Both the position numbers and the translations under genes were made by a program. The notes under the pieces were generated by a model. That model did not search any database. It was given only the letters and a program-made list of their open reading frames with translations, and was not told the DNA's origin. From positions 43,865,260 to 43,929,259 of the forward strand of contig NC_081553.1 in the NCBI RefSeq assembly GCF_963082655.1: DNA of 64,000 nt, written 5' to 3'. Source of the DNA: Stomoxys calcitrans (Eukaryota; Arthropoda; Insecta; Diptera; Muscidae). Positions 1 to 12,700 of the stretch are shown piece after piece (the stretch's first letter is position 1; the number at the start of each line of letters is the position of its first letter).

Positions 1-1249
1 TCGGATTATAAATGCGCCTTTTATGGGGCCAAGACCTTAACTAGAGAGATCAGTCCATATGGCAGCTATATCCAAATCTAAACCGATCTGGACCAAATTG
101 AAGGAAGCTGTTGAAGGGTTAAACACAACTCCCTGTCCCAAATTTCGGCGACATCGGACAATAAATGCCCCTTATATAGGGCAAGAAAAATCGAGAAATC
201 GGTCTATATTCCAGCTATATCCAAATCTGAACCGATCTAGGCCAAATTGAAGAAGAATAACGAAGACCCTTACACAACTCACTGGCCCAAATTTCGGCGA
301 CATCGGACAGTAAATGCCGCTTTTATGGGCTCAAACCCTTAAATCGAGAGATCGGTCTATATGACAGCTATATTCAAATCTGGACCGATCTGGACCAAAT
401 TGCAGACAGATGTCGTGGGGCCTAACACAACTCACCGTCCGCAATTTCGGCGGCATCGGACAGTAAATGCCCCTTTCATGGGCACAAAATCTTAAATCGA
501 GAGATCGGTCTATATGGCAGCTATATCCAAATCTGAACCGATCTAGGCCAAATTGAAGAAGAATAACGAAGACCCTTACACAACTCACTGGCCCAAATTT
601 CGGCGACATCGGACAGTAAATGCCCCTTTCATGGGCACAAAATCTTACATCGAGAGATCGATCCAAATCTAAACCGATCCGAGGCAAAATGAAGAGGGTT
701 ATCGAAGGGCCTATTACAACTCACTGTCCGCAATTTCGCCAACATCGGACAGTAAATGCCCCTTTTATGGGCTCAAAACCTTAAATCAAGAGATCGGTCT
801 ATATGGTAGCTATATCCAAATCTGAACCGATTTGGGCCAAATTGCAGACAGATATCGGTGGGCTTAACACAACGCACTGACCCAAAATTTGGGGTCAAAT
901 TGAACAAGGATGTCGAAGGGCTTAACACAATTCACTGTCCCGAATTTCTGCAAAATCGGATAATAAATGTGGCTTTTATGGGCCTAAGACCCTAAATCGG
1001 CGGATCGGCTTATATGGGAGCTATATCAACATATGCGATATAGCCCATCTTCGAACTAAACCTGCATATGGACAAAAAAAGAATCTATGCGAAGTTTCAG
1101 CTCAATATCTCAATTTTTGACTATAGAGCGATTTCAACAGATATACAGACGGAAATGGTTAGATCGTCTAAGATTTTTACGACGATTAAGAATATATATA
1201 CTTATAGGGTCGAAATGGACCCACCATTCTTCGGTGGTGGGTATAAAAA
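1..1249 (+). mobile_element. DINE-1/HINE-like element, left part cut by window edge
   Basis: About seven tandem units of the GATCGGTCTATATGGCAGCT type are followed by the family tail: GAGCGATTTCAACAGA, a GACGG-type block, AATATATATACTTATAGGGT, and a terminal inverted pair CCACCATTC/GGTGGTGGGTATAAAAA. The tail resembles the 3' end of Drosophila DINE-1. The apparent reading frames inside are repeats without coding sense. Confidence 0.7.
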
Positions 1250-1343
1250 TATGTAAAAATCATTCTAAGTTCGTCCATGCCTAATATTTGGTAGGTTAGG
1301 TTAGGTGGAAAGGAGGGTGCGGATGTTAATCCGCCCCATGCCA

Positions 1344-2235
1344 CTATGGACATACTCCCAAGCCAGTAATAGGCTTGTTGTGCGCTCTAAATACTAAAAA
1401 AAAGTAACCTCGAGGTAGGAATTCCGTGCTACTTACAAAATCCTTAATTGTTTTCCATGCCACGCCCCTAAGTTGTTTCGTATCTGGTGTTGTGTCCCCA
1501 CCTAAGTGCCTGTATCTGTTAGACGCGAAAGCCGGGAAGCAGAAAATGATCCAACGTCGCATCATCTTCCCCACACATGCCCTACACATGCTATCACTTG
1601 CCGCACCGATTCTACATAGGTGAGCTCGTAGTCCTATGTGTCCCGTTATGATACCAATAGCTATACTGACCTCCTTCTTGCTTCCTTTCAGTAATAGCCT
1701 CGTCTTCTCACGATCTGGATCCCCCCATAGGATTTTCGCCGCCCTACCGACCGTTTCGCTGTTCCACAATGTTGCATGCGCATTCGTCGCCCACTCCCTT
1801 AACTCGGACTGCGTCGACCCGAAAGGCTTCGGGTTAGCCAAGTTTATTGACGGCAGTCCTCTGGCCTTCGTCGCCAAATCATCTGCCCTTTCATTCCCCC
1901 TTGCTCCGTTATGGCCCGGCACCCAAACGATGGGGATTTTGTCATCCTCAGACAGGGCGTTAATCTTCTTCATACACTGCAAGACTGTTCGTGATCTTAC
2001 CGTCATGTTTGTTATTGCCCTTATGGCCTGTTTACTGTCCGTAAATGTGTTTACACTCGACGTCCTCGCGTTAGCACCACATCACCTCACGTATCTCCGC
2101 CTGCAGAACCGTTTTATGATCAGGCAGTCTAAAACAGATCTCAGTTCCTGGGTTCTCAATGTAGACCCCCAGGACTACTCTGTTCTCTAGCTTTGATCCA
2201 TCCGTGTAACATGATCTTCCAGATGGCAATGGATG
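1344..2235 (-). pseudogene. LINE ORF2 C-terminus: RNase H domain and Cys/His tail
   Basis: Reading leftward on the minus strand, CYTDGSKLENRV (first catalytic Asp), VLQAEI (Glu), NTFTDSKQAIRAI (second Asp) and IVWVPGHNGARGNERADDLA (final His/Asp motif) form a complete RNase H active site. It is followed by a Cys-rich region (CRIG...CRAC) and a C-terminal extension. At least two frameshifts break it (near 2070 and near 1570). RNase H at the end of ORF2 is known for I/LOA/R1-type non-LTR retrotransposons; the exact clade is not assigned. Confidence 0.75.
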
Positions 2236-2255
2236 GTTGTGACTTCACCACGGGC

Positions 2256-2374
2256 TCACACATCGAGCTCTCACACATCGATCTCTCACACATCGAGCTC
2301 TCACACATCGAGCTCTCACACATCGAGCTCTCACACATCGAGCTCTTACACATCGAGCTCTCACACATCGGCTC
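2256..2374 (+). repeat. 15-bp minisatellite, eight copies
   Basis: Eight head-to-tail copies of TCACACATCGAGCTC with one G-to-T, one C-to-T and a shortened last copy. Because the unit is a multiple of three, several frames remain open and translate as SHTSS or IELSH runs; these are not genes. It lies between the LINE RNase H remnant and a mariner remnant. Confidence 0.92.
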
Positions 2375-2404
2375 AAACAACTACATTTGTAAGTGCTCAA
2401 AACA

Positions 2405-2703
2405 TCGTTTTGATGAGTCATTAGTCGTATAGTCGTGACTTGGCACCAAATGACTTATTTTTATTCCCGTACGTAAAAAATAAAATGAGTGGTCAACGTT
2501 TTTGACACATAAAGAAGCGGTTGATGCGTTCAGAATGCATGTTTTGGAGATACCTCAATCAGAGTGCTTCGACAATTGGTCCAAAAGCATGCAAAAGGGT
2601 ATAGATCTAAATGGGGAATATTTTTAAACACAATAAAGCGATTTTCAATGTTTAATATTTATTTTTGTTCACTAATCCGGAAATATAAGGGGCAACCCTC
2701 GTA
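2405..2703 (+). pseudogene. Mariner-type transposase C-terminal fragment with 3' terminal repeat
   Basis: The plus strand encodes YSRDLAPNDLFLFPYVKNKM, containing the third catalytic Asp region of mariner transposases (D-L-A-P-x-D). After one frameshift at ~2505 it continues THKEAVDAFRMHVLEIPQSE and ends IDLNGEYF-stop at ~2626. A sequence ending GGGGCAACCCTCGTA (~2689-2703) looks like the 3' terminal repeat. The N-terminal two thirds are missing. This is a different mariner lineage from the 16156 element. Confidence 0.65.
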
Positions 2704-3589
2704 TATGTTCGATAGATTTTGGGTAATTTGCTATAACTTTGTCATTTGTTAGCCGTGTTTATTACATTTTGAACATATTTGCTCAAAATTTGATACAGAT
2801 TGTTTAATAACTCCTCTGAAAACATTCGCCAAGGTCCATCGAAATTGTCTCCGAATTAGATATAGCTCCCATCTTGTACCAATAGGGTAGTTATAGAGTA
2901 TTATAAAGTCAGCATAGGTGAACTTATTGCGTTGTTACTTGTTTCAAATCAGGGTGGAGCCTCTATGGTTTTAAAAAGTCGATACGGGGCATTGGTTAAT
3001 ACAGAGTACATGTCTGGTCTATTAGAACTTTCCGAACGACATTTAGAGTGGCTTTTATAGGGAATTGTGCGTCTAAGCACTCAAGAATCCAAATTATGAA
3101 ACAAGTATACGTCATATAAATCGGTTACAAATTGAGGCCACTACGGGCTCAAGAGTTGCCAGATCTATTATGCTATATGGTGTGGTGGACTGGTGGATGG
3201 CGCTTCAAAAATCCACCTGCTGTTCAATACATAGTCTGATCCGTATAAACAAACCATCCTTGTTTGTACGTCACAGTCGCACTAAGGGCGCCACCATCTG
3301 ATGCGAGGTTCAAAATGGAAACCAGAATCGGATTTGTGATCGATTGCGTAGAACTTAATATTAACACCTTTTTTATAATGGTTTTTTTCACAACTGGCCT
3401 TCATATTAGGAATCTTTTTTAAAACCTCTTATATAACATAGTCTTGGATTAATTTAATATTTTAACAAATCGTCGTTAGATTCATAGCACAAATCAATTT
3501 TACAAAGTTTTTAACATACGTATGCAAAATCTTATTTAAATATCATCGGACTTTTTACTGTGTTTAGCGTTCTTAATTGTAGGACTTAC
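2704..3589. other. Atg16 intron sequence downstream of exon 6
   Basis: Apart from the LINE scrap at 3148-3330 I see no gene or recognisable repeat here. No match to the expected third WD40 blade was found on the minus strand. Confidence 0.6.
3148..3330 (+). pseudogene. LINE reverse transcriptase C-terminal scrap
   Basis: The plus-strand translation SRVARSIMLYGVVDWWMALQ resembles the post-palm segment (SIMLYG.VVWW.ALQK) of LINE reverse transcriptases. It runs on to CCSIHSLIRI and then decays. It is short and isolated within the last Atg16 intron in the window. Confidence 0.4.
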
Positions 3590-3732
3590 CCTTAATCTAT
3601 TATCAGCTACTGTCCACACTCGAGCTCCATAGTCATTCGATGTTCCTATGATGTAGGTACCAGTGGAATCAAAATCGACGGAATTAATACCAGCACTACT
3701 GCCGCCTAATACGGCTCGCGGTTCTGATGAAC
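3590..3732 (-). CDS. Atg16: Atg16 coding exon 6 (WD40 blade 2)
   Basis: The acceptor is tattccatag| and the donor TTAAGG|gtaagt; 143 bp that complete a split Gly codon and add 47 codons. AGINSVDFDSTGTYIIGTSN followed by DYGARVWTVADNRLR is the second WD40 blade and matches the [20 protein letters not shown] block of ATG16L1. The expected next residues (HTLTGHSGK in homologues) are not found to the left, so the next exon lies outside the window. Confidence 0.92.
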
Positions 3733-6700
3733 CTATGGAATATAAAAATAAATAAATAAGTAAAAATAAAAAACAAAGAAATGAGAATAAACAAGTAAAA
3801 AGGCATTAAGTTCGGTAGGGCCGAAATTTGGATAACCACCACCTCGGGTATATATGAAAACTCCATTTCATCAAAATCCGGTGAAAATTGGATAACTTAA
3901 GCACCCAAATTCGGTGGTCTAATATATTGGGTTGCCCAAAAAGTAATTGCGGATTTTTTAAAAGAAAGTAAATGCATTTTTAATAAAACTTAGAATGAAC
4001 TTTAATCAAATATACTTATTTTACACTTTTTTTCTAAAGCAAGCTAAAAGTAACAGCTGATAATTGACAGAAGAAAGAATGCAATTACAGAGTCACAAGC
4101 TGTGAAAAAATTTGTCAACGCCGACTATATGAAAAATCCGCAATTACTTTTTGGGCAATCCAATAGATGTCACAATTCAATTTGGTAGAACAAAATATTG
4201 GTCTTTTTGGCAGATATATCCACTTATAAACCGATCTGAACCATTTTAAGGTCGGATATCGTGAGGCTCAGAAAAACTCACTGTTTCCAATTTCATAAAT
4301 AAAGCTTTTATGGGCTTCAGTCCCCATATCGGCAGATCGGTCTATATGATAGCTTTGTCTAAATATAGTCCAATCTGAACCATATTTAGGACGGATGTTG
4401 GGAGATCTTAACCTACTCACTGTTTCAAATTTCAGGGAAATCGGGTAATAAATAAAGCTTCTATTGGCTTCAGAGCCTTTATCGGCAGATCGGTCTATAT
4501 GACAGCTATATCTAAATATAGTCCGATCTGCACCATATTTGGATCGGGAGGTCTTAACCTACTCACTGTTTCAAATTTCAGCGAAATTGGGTAATAAGTA
4601 AAGCTTTTATGGTCTTCAGACCCTTTATCGGCAGATCGGTCTATATGGCAGCTATATCTAAATATAGTCCGATCTGAACCATATTTACGTGAGATGTCGG
4701 GAGGCTTAAAATAACCCACTGTTTTAAATTTCTGCGAAATCGGGTAATAAATAAAGCTTTTATGAGCTTCAGACCCTTTATCGGGAGATCGGTCTATATG
4801 GCAGCTATATCTAAATATTGTCCGATCTGAACCATACTCAGGTCAGATATCGGGAGGCTTAAAATAACCTATTGTTTAAAATTTCAGCGAAATTGGGCAA
4901 TAAATAAAGCTTTCATGGGCTTCAGACCCTTTATCGGCAGATCGGTCCATATGGCAGCTATATCTAAATACAGTCTGATCTGAACTATATTTTTAGGCCT
5001 AAACCTACTCACAGTTTTAAATTTCTGCGAAATCGGATAAAAAATAAAGCTTTTATGGGCTTCAGACCCTTTATCGGCAGATCGGTCTATATTTCAGCTA
5101 AATATCTCAATTTTTGAAGCCTGTAGAGTGATTACAACAGACGGACGGACAGACGGATAGACGGACAGACACACGGACATCGTTAAATCGTCTTATAATT
5201 TTACGACGATTCGAAATATATATACTTTGTAGGGTCGGAAATTGATATTTCGATGTGTTGTAAATTGAATGACTAAACGAATAAACCGCCTATCCTACGG
5301 TTGTGGGTATAAAAACAAGTAAAAGCGTGCTAAGTTCCGCCGGGCCGAATCTTATATACCCTCCACCATGGATCGCATTTGTCGAGTTCTTTTTCCGGTA
5401 TCTCTTTTCAGGCAAACATACGATAAAAGGAAAGTATTGCTATAATATAGGAGATATAATATGAAGTCATCGTACGATTTGGACCATAATTGAATTGAAT
5501 GTTGGAGACCATAGTAGAAGTCGTTGTATAAAATTTCAGCCAATTCGAATAAAAATTGCGCCCTTAAAGGGCTCAAGAAGTGAAATAGGTAGATCGATTT
5601 ATATGGGAGTTGTATCAGGCTATAGACTGATTCAGACCATAATTGACATGTATGTTGAAATTCATGAGAGAAGTTGTTGTACGAAATTTCAGCCAAATCG
5701 GATAATAATTGCGACCTCAAGATGCTCAAGAAGTCAAGACCCCAGATCGGTTTATATGGCAGCTATATCAGGTTATGGAGCAATTAAAACCATATTTGGC
5801 ATTTGGTTAGAAGTCATAACAAAACACTTCTTGCAAAATTTCAGCCAAATCGGATAAAAATTGCGCCTTCTAGTGGCTCAAGATGTCAAGATTCAAGATC
5901 GGTTTATATGGCAGGTACATCAAGTTATAGACCGATATGAACCATATTTAGCATAGTTTTGGAAGTCATAACAAAACACTTGCAAAATTTCAGCCAAATC
6001 GGATAAGAATTGCGCCCTCTAGAGGCTGAAGAAGTCAAGACCCCAGACCGGTTTATAAGACAGCTATATCAGGTTATGGACCTATTTGAAACACACTTAA
6101 CACAGTTGTTGAAAATCATAAAAAAACACCTCATGCTAAATTTCAGCCAAATCAGGTAAGAATTGCGACCTCTAGTGACTTGAGAAGTCAAGATCCTAGA
6201 TTGGTTTATAGGGCAGCTATATAAAGACATGGACTGATATGCCTCATTTACAATCCCAACCGAGCTACACTAATAAGAAGTATTCGTGCAAAATTTCAAG
6301 CGGCTAGCTTTACTCCTTCGAAAAATAGCGTGCTTTCGACAGACAGAGGGACGGACGGACGAACATGGCTAGATCGACCTAAAATGACATGACGATCAAG
6401 AATATATATACTTTATGGGGTCCCAGAGGAATATTTCGAGCAGTTACAAACAGAATGACGAAATTAGTGTAACCCCATCCAATGGTGGAGGGTATACAAA
6501 TAACAAATTAAAAAAAAAGTGCAATGAAATTTATTGTGAAAATACAATTTTTTGCTACTTACCTTTCCCCACATCCCATAATTTGACCTTACGATCGGCA
6601 CCACCCGTTGCTATGACACGTTCTATGGGAGCCCAACGCACCGCATGCGATTCCGTTTCATGAGCTTCAAATTTCATATAAATATTGGTCGGATTTGCAC

Positions 6701-9700
6701 TGTTCATATAGCCAAGGCCACTAACGTGAAACTGATCGTTGGGTGAACCATACATCTCTGCATCACAGCCAGTCTCTATATTGTGATCACCACTCAAAGT
6801 GTCACGATCACTGTCGTCATAGGACTCACCGCCAGCACCACCACCGTGTATGGACGAACTAGAGGAGTTACGATGATGAGTAAAAGATGAGTTGGGTTCA
6901 CGTACAGCGTCTTCTAGATCACGTTTCAGTTTGTCGGAACGTTTTCTGAAAATTGACGGCAGTCTTTTTCTAGATATCGTAATTACAGATGAGGGTGGGT
7001 GGGTAGAGGAAGATAAGTGTGTGTGTGTTTTTGTTTTGTAGTGGTAGGATATACACAGAGTTTATTTGTGTTTGACGTTTTTTTTTTTTTTGTCAGGGGT
7101 GGGAGTTTGGTAGTAAGGAAAAAGGAAACGATTTTCCCAAAAGGGGGGATAATGTTTGGTTTTTGGGTTGGTGGAGAAGGTTTTTTTTATATTTTTATTG
7201 ATTGAGTGTAAGTGTTGTTGTTGTTGGATTATATTTTTGTTTTATTGGTTGTTGTTTGTTTAGGATTATCATCAACATTTACACACATACACACACACGC
7301 ACGCACAAACACACACATAAGAAAAAAAATATGGAAAAAAAGGAGAGAGAAAAGAAAGAAAAAAGTGTTGGTTTCTGTTGGTTTTTCATGTCATCATTTC
7401 ATCAATTTTGAAACATTTTCCAAATTAGTTTTCTTTTTAATTATTTTACTTAAATTCAAACAAAATTAAGCGTTTTGGTGGTAGTTGGTGGAGGGGTGAA
7501 TGATTTTTTTTTTTTTTAATTAAGAATAATTTTGGTTTGTTTTTTTTTTATTAATTAGAATTTATTTATTTTTAATTTGATTTTGTTTTTTTTATTATTT
7601 TAGTTTTGCATTCAAAATGTTGTGAAATGTTGTACGTAATGATGATGGGCATTGTGAAGAATATGTTGTACAATTTCTGAGTGGACTTTGAAATGAAATG
7701 AAACACATGTGGAATTTGTGATTAAAAAAATTGCCATAAAGCTTTGTCATCCAAGAGCAATCAAGCAGTAGTAGATGTTTGCCAAATACACATGTTAATG
7801 AGTGAAAGGTGGAGTGAGGTGGGGTTGTGGTGGTGAACATGGGGTTTGATTTAATTGCAGAGAATTTTAATTTTTTCTTTTTTAATTTTCATGCATTTTA
7901 ATTTGGATTTTTTTTTTGCGTTCATTGTGAATGGGACATTTGTGAATTACAAAAGTGGAGGGCTGGGCACAGATTTTCATGTAGAAATATTCAAACAAAA
8001 AAAAAGAGGGGAAAAAGTCAGCGTTTAATTCTTACCAATTCGTTAGGATTTTATCCATTTAAATGGTATATATGGGAGAGACAAATCAATAAAATTTTCA
8101 AAAATATTCTCAGCGAACCTTTCAAATCTGAAAAACCGTTTGTCCTAACTTCAAAGATTTGATTTGTCCTAACTTAAAAATAATGAACTTATTTCAATCA
8201 ATTTGCTAATTTTTTCTGAGTTTAACGAAAACATTTCCTTTGACGAAAGCGAGTTTATCGATATTAAAGAATTTTGGGTAGTTTTAGAAATTCTTAACTT
8301 TGCGTCTTATTATTGCAGACAAATATCTTTTAATAAAGATCTTTATATCGTTGTAGGTTAGGAAATTTACTTGGAAAAAGGATACAAGGACACATTCCAT
8401 TAAGGAACAGGTCCAAACTTCTCACATATAAATGAGTGCAGTCCGATTCAAGTTTAAGCTCAAAGATAAGGGGCCTCCTTTTTATAGCCGAGTCCGAAAG
8501 GCGAGCCGCAGTGCGACACCTCTTTGGAGAGAAGTTTTACTTGGCATAGTACCTCACAAATGTCGCCAGCATTAGGAGGGGAAAACCAACGGGGAAAATT
8601 TTTCTGATGGTTTCGCCAGGATTCGAACCCAGGTGTTCAGCGTCATAGGCAAACATGCTAACCTCTGCGCTAATTTAGAGATCGATATTCGAAACGGAAG
8701 TTTGGCTCCGCTAATACATAAAGTCGTAAATTTAACAAGTAAAAACTTGCTAAGTTCGGCCCGGCCGAATCTTGGGAATCCATTGTAACGATTCGTTGTC
8801 GACTCGTACATAATAGAACTTTTTGGGCCTTGGCCGTCCCCGAATATTATGCTCATTGACTTTACATTTTTGCATATTACATCAACCGTGGCCACTGTGC
8901 AGTTGTCATCTCTTTATCCACTGTGCCTCAGTATCCGTCCGTAGTTATTTACTTAAATACTCATATACCAGCCACAGTCATCCGATCATATATTTGTTCA
9001 TACAAACATAAGCTGGTCTCGTTACACACATCGTTTTTCACGGGCCATGGGACCATGTACGGATGGTTGTGTGGTCAAACCATCCGTACATATGTATGTT
9101 GATATGAACACACGCTGACCGTGGTTGTTCGCGCAGCTGGTGGACTTTCATACACACTGGTAATAAGGGTACACGAACTGATATGAGAATGGGCATTAAT
9201 ATCTTGGCACTGGTGATCTCATTGAAAGTCGTTATTCGATGTCTTTTTTTAACAAGACAAGTGGAATATATTTCTCATTTGGTTCATTTGACAGTCTGTA
9301 CTTAATGTCACACCTTTCTGAGAATGGGCATGAGTCGCTCGTCCGCAGTCGTTCACTCCGAAGCCCTTGAGATCTCATCAGCTAACGCGATTTGTTCGCT
9401 TCTGAACGCGATTCGTTCGCTTCCCAACGCGACTCGTTCGCTTCCTAACGCCCAAGCCATATCCGAAACCCGAATCAGCCCACGGATGGAAGTTAACCGA
9501 ATACCAGCCAAAACATCCCATGAACCATCCGTCCGAGTACCGACGGAATATCAGCCGAAACATTCCAAGAACCATCCGTCCGAATACCGAAAAAATCTAC
9601 CGAATACCAGCCGAAATATCCCAAGAACCATCCGTCCGAATACCGAAGAAATCTACCGAATACCAGCCGAAACATCACATGAACCATCCGTCCGAATACC

Positions 9701-12700
9701 GAAGAAATCTACCGATTCCAATCAACGCACTGCAACTAAGAGCTTAGTACACCATCGTGAATTGCAGGTTCGTGGATTGTTGGTTTGTGGGTCCTTAAGG
9801 TTAAATCCTGGACGTCTGTTGGTCTACCTCAGCCGAGAATGTAAGCTTCTTGGTGCCGGAGAAGACTAATCAGGAGATCGGCTTATTGCAAATGCAAATT
9901 TTGCCCATGAACATTCCATTAAGGAACAGCGGCAAACTTCTCACATATCAATGAGTGCAGTCCGATTCAAGTTTAAGCTCAATGATAAGGGGCCTCCTTT
10001 TTATAGCCGAGTCCGAACGGCGTGCCGCAGTGCGACACCTCTTTGGAGAGAAGTTTTACATGGCATAGTACCTCAAAAATGTTGCCAGCATTAGGAGGGG
10101 AAAACCACCGCTGAAAATTTTTTTCTGATGGTTTCGCCAGGTTTCGATCCCAGGCGTTCAGCGTCATAGGCGGACATGCTAACCTCTGCGCTACGGTGGC
10201 CTCCGGCGGGATCGGCTTATATGAGAGCTATAACAGGTGTAGCGCCAATTTAGGCAATACTAACAACATTGGCTGGAAGTCATGGAAAGACTATATGCAA
10301 AATTTTAGCATATGACCCTTTTATGGACCCAAGATTTTAAATCGGGAAATCGGTATAAATGACTGATTTGTTGTTTTTGTTGTAGCAGTGTGTTGTACAC
10401 TGAGGCGGAAGCCCTTGGCGATGAAGGAACCCATCGAGAGAGAGAGAGCGATCTGTGCCCTATTGAAGACAAATGTCGAAGTGCCTTACACAGCTCCCTG
10501 TGTCAAATTTCAGCGAAATCAAGAACTTAAATAGGGAGATCGGTATAAATGGCAGCTTTATCCAAATAAAGCCCGACATTGATATACTTAGGTTTCTACA
10601 GCCTTAAAAGTACATATCGTAAGAAAGATATACATGAGACTCTATCTAAATCACCACCGATTTGGATGAAATTTTGCACATACAGACCCAGATTGGACCC
10701 AGATTACAGATTGGGTCAATATGGATATCAAATGAAAGGTATTTAAGGGTAGAGTACGAACTTGAGACTACAATTTGACCCCAAGGGTCGAGGTGTCCGC
10801 TCCACTAAAAAACCGCCCAAAAATTAAAATATTTACTTATTGGGCCATTATAGGTATCAAATAAAAGGTAATTGGAAGTATACTAAACTTATATAAAAAT
10901 TTGGGCTTAAGTCCCAGCGGGCCGTCCCACCACCTCCCAGAAACCGCTTTAAAATGCCATATTTAGCTATTGGGGCAATATGGGTATCAAATGAAAGATA
11001 ATTTGAAGAGAATATGAATACGTCCCAGGGGAATGCCCCAGCCCTAAAACCCGTCCAATTTTGACCTGTTTAACGATTGGGCCAATATGAGTATTAAATG
11101 GAAGGTTATTGGAAGTAGAATACGAAATTACATTAAAACTGGTTTAGTCCCAGAGAGACGCCCAACCCAAGAACCACCCCAAACGTACATGTAGGATGAT
11201 CGGGACAATATGAGATACAAACGAAATGTACTTGAGAGTCCAATACAAAACTTATGTAAAAATGTGGAGTCTATCCGCAGGCGAGTTGCCCAACTTCAAA
11301 AGTGCGACTCATATTGATATGTACACCGAAAGGGCAATATGGGACGAATGGTATTTGAGAGAATCATACGAAACTTTTATTAAAATTTGGATAAATTACC
11401 AGGGTAAATTTAGAGTTAAATACAAATATAAATTATTTTAAAATTTGGACCATGTCAAAAGCGGGCCGCAAAACCTTAAGGGTGTCTATAGACCAAAAAT
11501 TGATCTGTGCAAATGTGTCAGCTCATTACCTTCTTTTTAAAAGACTGCAGCGTGACGGACAGGACTTATTTTTAAGACAATCAAGAATATATGTATATAC
11601 TTATTAATGTCGGAAATCGATATTTTAATGTGGAAATGACACAATGAATATACCAAGTTTCAGCGAATTATTTTTATTTTTAAACTATCAAACTATACTG
11701 TATGTTAAAAATTTCGTACTACACAGTACTCTCCAATGACCTCGGATAAAGCTCTTTATGTTTGTTTTTAAGACACTTAGTGTCACTAAGATATTGTAAA
11801 GACTTTGGGTATGAGATGAAAAAAAAAAGTTTTCTCTCTATTAAAATTCGACTTTTAGAAGGATTATATAACTTGATTTAAACACTTTTCCTATCGAGTT
11901 AAACTTTTTTATTAACATTAAGGGTCTAGTGTAATATTACTTGCTTTAAGCGACATCCATCAAATTCATTTCAAATCCACCTTAATCAGAAAACTTAAAA
12001 AATTCGACATTATAATCTCACAAAACTCATAGGTAATAATCAGTTTTGTTATGATGTTTTATTCAAACCTACACCAATCCATACCAAATCACTTGTATCT
12101 TTAAGATTGTAAGACACAATTTCAACCACGAGAAAAAAAAATTTGGACAAAAACGAACAATAACCACACTTTGTAGGGAAAAGAAATTTTAAATCATGCA
12201 AAACTACAAATATTCTACAGCGTAACTTGGTTGTACTGAAAAAATTAAATAAAACATTAAAATTTTTTTTTTATAAAAACTAAAAATTAAAAACCTTAAT
12301 TTCAATATTCAACAAAGTTGTATTAAAACAAGTAAAAAGGCATTAAGTTCGGCCGGGCCGAACTTTGGATACCCACCACCTCGGGTATATATGTAAACCC
12401 CCTTGGTCACAATCCAGTGAAAATTGGATGACTTAAGCATCCAAATTCGGCAGGGAAATTGAGTGATCTAGTAAATATAAATAACTGTTCAATTTTGTGG
12501 ATTAAAATATTTGTCTTTTTGGCAGCTAGGATCGGAACCAAATTTCGACGAAATCGGGTAATAAATAAAGCTTTTATGAGCTTCGGACCCTTAATCGGCA
12601 TATCGGTCTATATTACAGCAAAAGCTAAATGCATTCTGATATTTACTATATTTGGTTCAGATGGCGGGTAGCTTAAAACAACTCACTGTTTTAAGCTACC

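Noticed and set aside
2256..2374. Short repetitive protein (SHTSS repeats)
   Set aside because: All frames of a 15-bp tandem repeat are open; there is no flanking gene structure.
1..3589. Further Atg16 exons (WD40 blades 3-7)
   Set aside because: No minus-strand stretch matches the expected TGHSGK or later blade motifs; the region is repeats and unassigned intron.
9324..9869. A 181-codon open frame on the plus strand
   Set aside because: Most of it is translation of 21-bp and ~56-bp minisatellites; no domain, no conserved start context and no splice support.
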